Source: Oxyruncus cristatus (Eukaryota; Chordata; Aves; Passeriformes; Cotingidae). From it: DNA of 64,000 nucleotides. The translations under genes were made by a program, and so were the position numbers. The stretch spans positions 1,162,061-1,226,060 of the forward strand of contig VXAY01007011.1 in the NCBI GenBank assembly GCA_013399855.1. The letters are read 5' to 3'. This document shows, one piece after another, positions 58,101 to 64,000 of the stretch. Position 1 is the first letter of the stretch, and each line of letters starts with the position of its first letter. The notes under the pieces are model-generated. The model was not told the DNA's origin and did not search any database. It saw nothing but the letters and a program-made list of their open reading frames with translations.

Positions 58101-61100
58101 TGATGTAAAGAAGCAAATTGGTATCATTGTATGTGGTCTAAGGGACTGAGTTCTTTGTAGTCCCTAGGGGGAAAAAAGGGTCTTGAATCACACAGTATGG
58201 TGAAGGAAATCCAATGAGGAAACTTGAGTAAGTATATGAATTAAACAAGCAAAACACCCAAGGGTTTGTGGTATTTGAAAAAACTTGGACCTCTGAAAGA
58301 TTTTGGTTTTTTCTAAATGCATATAATCCTGGAACTTGCATGTTTTAACAACAAAAAATAATTTTAAAAAATGTAACTATTTGCTCAGATGGGAGAAAAG
58401 TAGATATAAGTGTTAAAAATATCAACACATTTTGAGATAGCATTTACACTGTTTTTCATTTAGGTGTGAAATATTGATGAGTAGAGCTTGGAACGAAACA
58501 CTATGTTAAGAATACATTTTAAAGTCTGGAAGCATTTGGGAATAAAAACTGAAGGAGATCTTTGTAAATATATACATGTTTTGATTATAGAGTTGATACT
58601 GTGAGAAAATTGGCTCTCACTCTATTTGAATGTTTTATGTTATTTTAACATTTGTATCCATTACTAATAAGTATAGATAGGGATTATAATGACTTAGTTT
58701 GCTTGTGACCAATTCGTAAGTCCCCTCTCTTTCTCTCTGGTACAATAAGTAGCCCAAGAAGAATAATTGTCCAGTGCAGTAAAGGAGGAAATAACCAACA
58801 ATCACTAGAGAGAATGGATGTGGCATCAAGAAAGAAAACTGTATTGGAAGAAAATAGAGAATGTTTCAGATAATTCTACCAGTTTACCTGAAAGAAACCA
58901 GACTGAGTGGATTTGACTTTGTAGCTAAACTGCCAGCGTTGTTTCAGAAAATCAGAGGCATCTGAATCCATTTGAAATTATAGTGGTTTTGTTTATTTGT
59001 TTAATGTGCTTATAATGGTAGTTTGGGGTTTTTTTTTTTGCTATTTAGCACAGTGCTGAGATCTAGGTGGCTGTGTGATGTGCTACACTAAACCTTCTCC
59101 AAGTGCTGTTGTACATTAAGAAATCCTACTTTACAGTCTTTCCAGGTTTATAGGGTGCATTCAAAAGCACATCTTCTGAGTCTTTTTTTTCTGATGTGCC
59201 ATAACAACAGTTTTTACTGTTTTTTCTCACTCAACTCTGCACGGCCACCTCACATATGCAAGAACAATGTAGAGAACATGTATTTTATGCATTAACAGAA
59301 TTGAAGATAATGGTATTTCATGGTATCATTTAAGTGACTTGTGTTAACCTTTCTTAGTTGACATCATCACCATAAAACTGTCCAATTTTGTTTGGTTTTT
59401 TGTTTGTTTGTTTGTTTGTTTTTTGTAGTCTGGAATAGAAGTAGTATTCTACACATTGCTGTTTCAGATTTTCAGGACTGAACAGTTGACAGTTTGAACA
59501 CAGACCAGTGAGGGGAGCTCTTATCAACATTTTAAGCTGCTATCAAAAAAATTGCAGCCTGGGCGATGGTGGGTCAAAGACTTGTGGTGCTTTGGAGCAT
59601 TAGATAAGCATTCAGCTAGAGGTGAACATTCAATTTCAAAGGATCCTTCTAAAAGGTTATTTGCTGTAGAAGATTTTGGAATGTAGTATTTTTAGCTCAG
59701 AAATTTCTTAGATGTTTAGTTATCCAATGTTTTCTTTCTATACTTAGGTACACAGTCATGTTACATTAAAATGATGAGTCTGAAGTGTGGTCTTCCCTTC
59801 AGATGTTAACTGGTAGGTCTGTGTATCTCCACACCAAGGTCCTACTTTAGGAATTGTTCTAAGTTAAATAATTTTTAGTGTAAATCAAAAGAAGACATTG
59901 TTTATTAGAAGTAATGTTTATGAATTTTTCCCTCTTTATTTCCTCATAATAGAAAATGCAAGTGATTGTAGAGTACTTATTACTCAGAGCACACCCACCA
60001 TACTATACGGAAGACATATACAATATTCAATCTTACTGTATTTCAGTCTGCACTGGGGATTTCTGCATCCCTATCCCTACAGTGTTGTAAATAGTACATG
60101 GAAATGATAGATATGGAAAGTTTTTCCCTCATTGGCCCCCCAAAAGGGATAGCTTTATTGATTTACACCTATAGAAATGTAAAATTCAGTATGTTCCCTA
60201 AACAAACAAACAAATACCCCACAAAACCTACCAATTAAGTTTTAATATGAGGGGGGGGAAAAACACAAGACCTTGAAGATTAGCGATTGTATTTTTCACA
60301 TAAACAGAAAAAGTAATCTTCTCACTTCTGATTGCATAGCAGTCATAAGAAAATTAACTACAGAATAGAAACAGACTATAACATTGCTGTCAGTGAACAA
60401 ATTTTAAAAGTGAAAATTTTAGAGTATTACTGTAAGCTTTTAGCTTTTTGTGCTTAAGCAATTTTACGTGTTAGTAACAAGTATAAGGTTCCTGAAAGAA
60501 ATCTCATTTTCAAATTAGTATTTTTCTTTTAACAAAATAAAAGCAGACTCATAACACCCATGCAGGAATGTGCTTGAACACACCAAAGAAAATCCATCCA
60601 ACATCAAAACAGACATATATTTGATTAGCCACATAACTAGCCCCTGAGGAAAGAAACAGCAAGCAAAATTTCTGGATGACTTTAGATTGAAGGAGTTTTC
60701 TGTCAGAGCTATACAGTTGTTCATTTTTCTATTACAGAAAAGATGGACCCCATTGTAAATTACAGGACACACAGAACATTGGGTACACTTGCAGCTGTGA
60801 AGAGATCACTTGCAGATAAGAAAGTATTGTGCATTTCTACAATGTTGGCATAGCTCTTAGTAGTGACAGATGCACATACCAAACAAGGTCCTATGATCTG
60901 TCACCATTTTGTGTGTTGTGCTCTTGATGTATCAAAGCTGGCGGGGTGAGATCGGAGGACGAAAGAGCAAGAAGGCAGGAAAGAGGGGGAAGAGTGTTTT
61001 AGGGCTGCAACTATTATTTCCTGTTAATTCTGAAATCGAACAAAATCAGAAGGAGCACAAAGACTAAGAGATTACAATCCAACTAATTTTAATTTTGTAT

Positions 61101-62220
61101 CCAAAAATATATTTACAATTAACTAGAACTTAATTGGTTTACAAAAAGTTCTGTATTTATCACTTGAGCCAATGTAACACGAGGACTGGGAGAGCAAGTT
61201 TTCTTAATTTTATGCCTATTATTTTGCCTGTCCTGGATGGGACCACTTTTCCACATGGAATGATAGTGTAGTTTTACTTCCTCTTTGCATTTTCCAACAC
61301 TGGCAACTCTGTTGAGCACAAAATGTGTTTTGCATGTGGGTCGTACGTATATCATTAGATATACAGGTATTCCAGAAGCTAGAGATTCAGCAGTGATGAG
61401 TAACCCTAGAATAATTATGGCCTTCTGTATCATCAACAAGCTTGAAATTAAAATACAGAAGAAAAATCTCTCTTCAGCTGTAAAATGAAGCATGCTCCCT
61501 CTATTTGATTTTGCTTTTGGTTGAAACAAACATTATCTTTTAATTTTAGGGAAGTTATAAAGTCAGTGTAAAACTGAAGAAAAAAGGGGCATGGGTTCTT
61601 AAGGATTATTTGGAATGGATTTGTTAAGCACAGCCATGGCAAGGCCAGTGTCATAGAGGACTGTGACAGCTTTCTGCTAATGGTCAGGTCACCATTTGGG
61701 CAGAGGGAGCTACAGACAGCATTTAAGAAGAGAAATAGAGTAGGGAAGAGGAGTGGGCAAAGCTAAGCATCTGAACAATTCTGTAATGTTGTCCAGAGAA
61801 CCTGAAGCCTTGGAATTAGCAAATGTTTCCCCTTTTACCTTTGAGTAGCATTTTTTAAAGCTAATTCTGCCGTTTTAGCCTGTTGTGTGTCAGAATGAGC
61901 TGTATGGAGTGGGAAGGAAGGATTATGAGGGTGTATGTGTTTGAGAAGTTGGTTCCTAAAGTTGTTTGCTACAAGTATGGAAAATTAGACCAAGCTTTTC
62001 AACATGCAGAGCTATTCTAGCTCATTTTTTTAATGTATTACAAAACAATGGTAACTGTGAAGGTCATAAAAGGACTTCCATTGCTTGAATTGCTAACTAC
62101 AAGACACAACCCACTACACCTCTAAATTTGAAACAGTGAAGGAGGCTTTCATGTAGTGCAATTTTCATTATAATCACAGTTACGTGAATATCATAACCAA
62201 AGCAAGTCATAAAAACAAAT
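58101..62220. other. Intergenic flank downstream of GTF2H5
   Basis: AT-rich with a (GTTT)n tract at 59386. No gene recognised. In human the next gene is TULP4, of which no exon is visible here. Confidence 0.6.
59386..59427. repeat. (GTTT)n microsatellite
   Basis: Five or more GTTT units with flanking T runs in the GTF2H5 downstream flank. A similar T/G-rich tract closes the window at 63932-64000. Confidence 0.85.
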
Positions 62221-63403
62221 AGAGAAGACTGTGGATGTTGTCTACCTGGACTTCAGTTAATCCTGTGACAATGTCTGTCACAGAATTCTTCTGGAGAAAC
62301 TGGCTGCTTATGGCTTGGCTGGGTGCAGTGTTCCCTGAGTAAAATCCTGGCTGGATGGCTGGGCCCAGAGTGGCAGTGAATGGAGTTACATCCAGCTGGC
62401 AACTGGTCACAAATGATGATTCCCAGGACTCAACATTGGGACCAGTCCTGTTTAATAACTCCATCAATTATCTGTACAAGTGGATCAAGGACACCCTCAG
62501 TCAATTTGTGGGTGACACCAAGTCTGGCAGGAGTATCAATCTGCTGGAGGGAAGAAAGGCTCTACAGAGAGATCTGGACAGGCTGGATGGATGGGCTGAT
62601 GCTACTTGTATGAGGTTCAATGAAGCCAAGTACTGGGTCCTGCACTTGGCTCACAACAACTCCATGCAGCACTACAGGCTGGGGGATGAGTGGCTGGAAA
62701 GTAGGCCAGAAGAAAAGGACCTGGAGATGTTGGTTAACAGCCAACAGGAACATGAGCCAGCAGCGTGCCCAGGTGCCCAAGAAAGCCAATGGCATCCTGG
62801 CTTGTACCAGCAATACTGTGGTCAGCCAGAGCAGGGAAGTGACTGTCCATATCTACTCAACACTGGTGAGGTCACATCTCAAATACTGTGTACAGTGCTG
62901 GGCCCCTCACTACAAGAGTCATTGAGGGGCTGGAGTGTCCAGAGAAGGGCAAAAGAGCTGGTAAAGGGAGTGGAGCACAAGTCTTATGAGGAGCTGCTGA
63001 GGGAGCTGGGGTTGTTCAGCCTGGAGAAAAAGAGGCTCAGGGGAGAACCTATTGCTCTTTACAACTACCCGAAAGGAGGCTGTGGTGAGCTGGAGGTTGG
63101 TCTCTTCTCCCAGGTAACAGCCAACAGGACAAGAGGAAATTGCCTCCAGTTATGACACAGGAGGTTTAGGTTGGACCTTAGGAAACATTTCTTCACCAAA
63201 AGAGTGGTCAGGCATATTGGAACAGTCTGCCCATGTAAGTGGTGGAATCACCATCCTCTGAAGTGTTCAAAAGGCACAAAAAGGCATGTGGATGTGAAAG
63301 CTGGGAAACATGGTTTAATGGGTAATATGGCAGTGCTGGGTTAAGAGTTGGACTTGATGATCTTAGAGGTTCTTTCCAACCTTAATGACTGTATGATTCT
63401 ACA
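62221..63403 (+). mobile_element. CR1 LINE with reverse-transcriptase remnant (longest copy)
   Basis: About 1.2 kb. It opens with a decayed RT motif A (VVYLDFS followed by a stop), then a degraded active-site block reading LSQFVGDTKSG where intact CR1 has FADD. Next come RDLDRLDGWAD and [20 protein letters not shown], and the tail GGTTCTTTCCAACCTTAATG-ACTGTATGATTCT. A frame of 266 codons is open at 62355-63155. It is inactive by stops and active-site loss. Confidence 0.93.
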
Positions 63404-64000
63404 GTATGCTCACCTTTTGAGAGAAAGATACCCTTCATTGCCCAATAATATTTTGTACAATTTACAGAGGAAAAGGATGTTTTGCAATCCTTATGCTGAG
63501 TAGCATTACTGTAAGCCTCAAGCAGGTGGTGGGGATCTCAAGGGGGAACAAACATAGGAAACTGGGGTCCTAGTAAGGCTAACCAGACCTTTCACTTTTA
63601 GACTTTATTTTGCGTCCTTCTAAAATTAGGATTAAAATGATCAGTGAGATCCCTAATGATGTATTCATTAAAGTGTGGGATGTTTTTGAAATTACTTTAT
63701 TTGGACGCAGAGCTACATTCTATCATTGTAATATATTTTGTGAAAACCATAAAAAAAAAAAAAAGAAAAAACCCTCAATCAGTATATTCGTAATATTCTT
63801 GCAGAGTCTTTTTCTATTCTTAAGTCTAGGTTGAAATGATTTTTTCAGTGGAGTAAAAGGACTTAAATATTTGGTCATCTTCCTTTGTAGAACTACACAC
63901 AATAATGCAGACATTATGCTGTAATTATATTGGGTTTGTTTTTGTTGTTTTGTTTGGTTTTTTGTTTTGTTGGGGTTTTTTTGTTTGTTTTTGTTCTTTA
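63404..64000. other. Flank after the last CR1
   Basis: A15-type run near 63751-63770 and a T/G-rich tract to the window end. No gene recognised. Confidence 0.6.

Noticed and set aside
1..64000. CRISPR arrays, bacterial-type operons, tRNA or rRNA genes, intact endogenous retrovirus
   Set aside because: Read on both strands; no spaced direct repeats, no cloverleaf, no rRNA-like blocks, and no LTR pair with gag/pol motifs were seen. The reverse-transcriptase remnants are CR1 LINE.

Overview
This window is vertebrate nuclear DNA, almost certainly from a bird. Three intron-split genes lie in the order synaptojanin-2 (SYNJ2), SERAC1, GTF2H5, which is the order I know from human 6q25.3. The interspersed repeats are mostly 5'-truncated CR1 LINEs with typical avian 3' tails. 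All three genes were read by joining exons at consensus splice sites and following codon phase across each junction. Family comparisons rest on memory of the human proteins, not on a search.

Region 1 (1-24,085, + strand): the 3' part of SYNJ2, with 15 coding exons and about 926 codons. They cover the end of the inositol 5-phosphatase domain, the RRM-like domain and the proline-rich tail, with the stop at 23,704-23,706. The start of the gene and its Sac1 domain lie to the left of the window.

Region 2 (24,086-29,466): the space between the convergent SYNJ2 and SERAC1 3' ends. It holds poly(A) signals, the probable SERAC1 3' UTR and two related TGTCA/TGACA palindromes.

Region 3 (29,467-about 54,900, - strand): a complete SERAC1 coding sequence in 16 coding exons, 656 codons plus stop. 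It has an N-terminal membrane segment and a serine-hydrolase domain with an SHSMGG nucleophile motif. Its introns hold CR1 copies, including an inverted pair, and one much older degraded LINE.

Region 4 (about 54,640-55,070): a CpG-rich head-to-head promoter with an exact NRF1-type palindrome between two ETS-type sites. SERAC1 leaves to the left and GTF2H5 to the right.

Region 5 (55,185-64,000, + strand): GTF2H5, the 71-residue TFIIH subunit, in two coding exons, then its 3' UTR and repeat-bearing flank with the longest CR1 copy, which still carries reverse-transcriptase remnants.

SYNJ2 acts on membrane phosphoinositides, SERAC1 on phospholipid remodelling at the mitochondria-ER contact, and GTF2H5 in TFIIH. 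They are neighbours by conserved synteny, not members of one pathway. I found no CRISPR array, no bacterial-type operon and no credible novel multigene system. The most interesting signals concern splicing, the shared promoter and repeat architecture.
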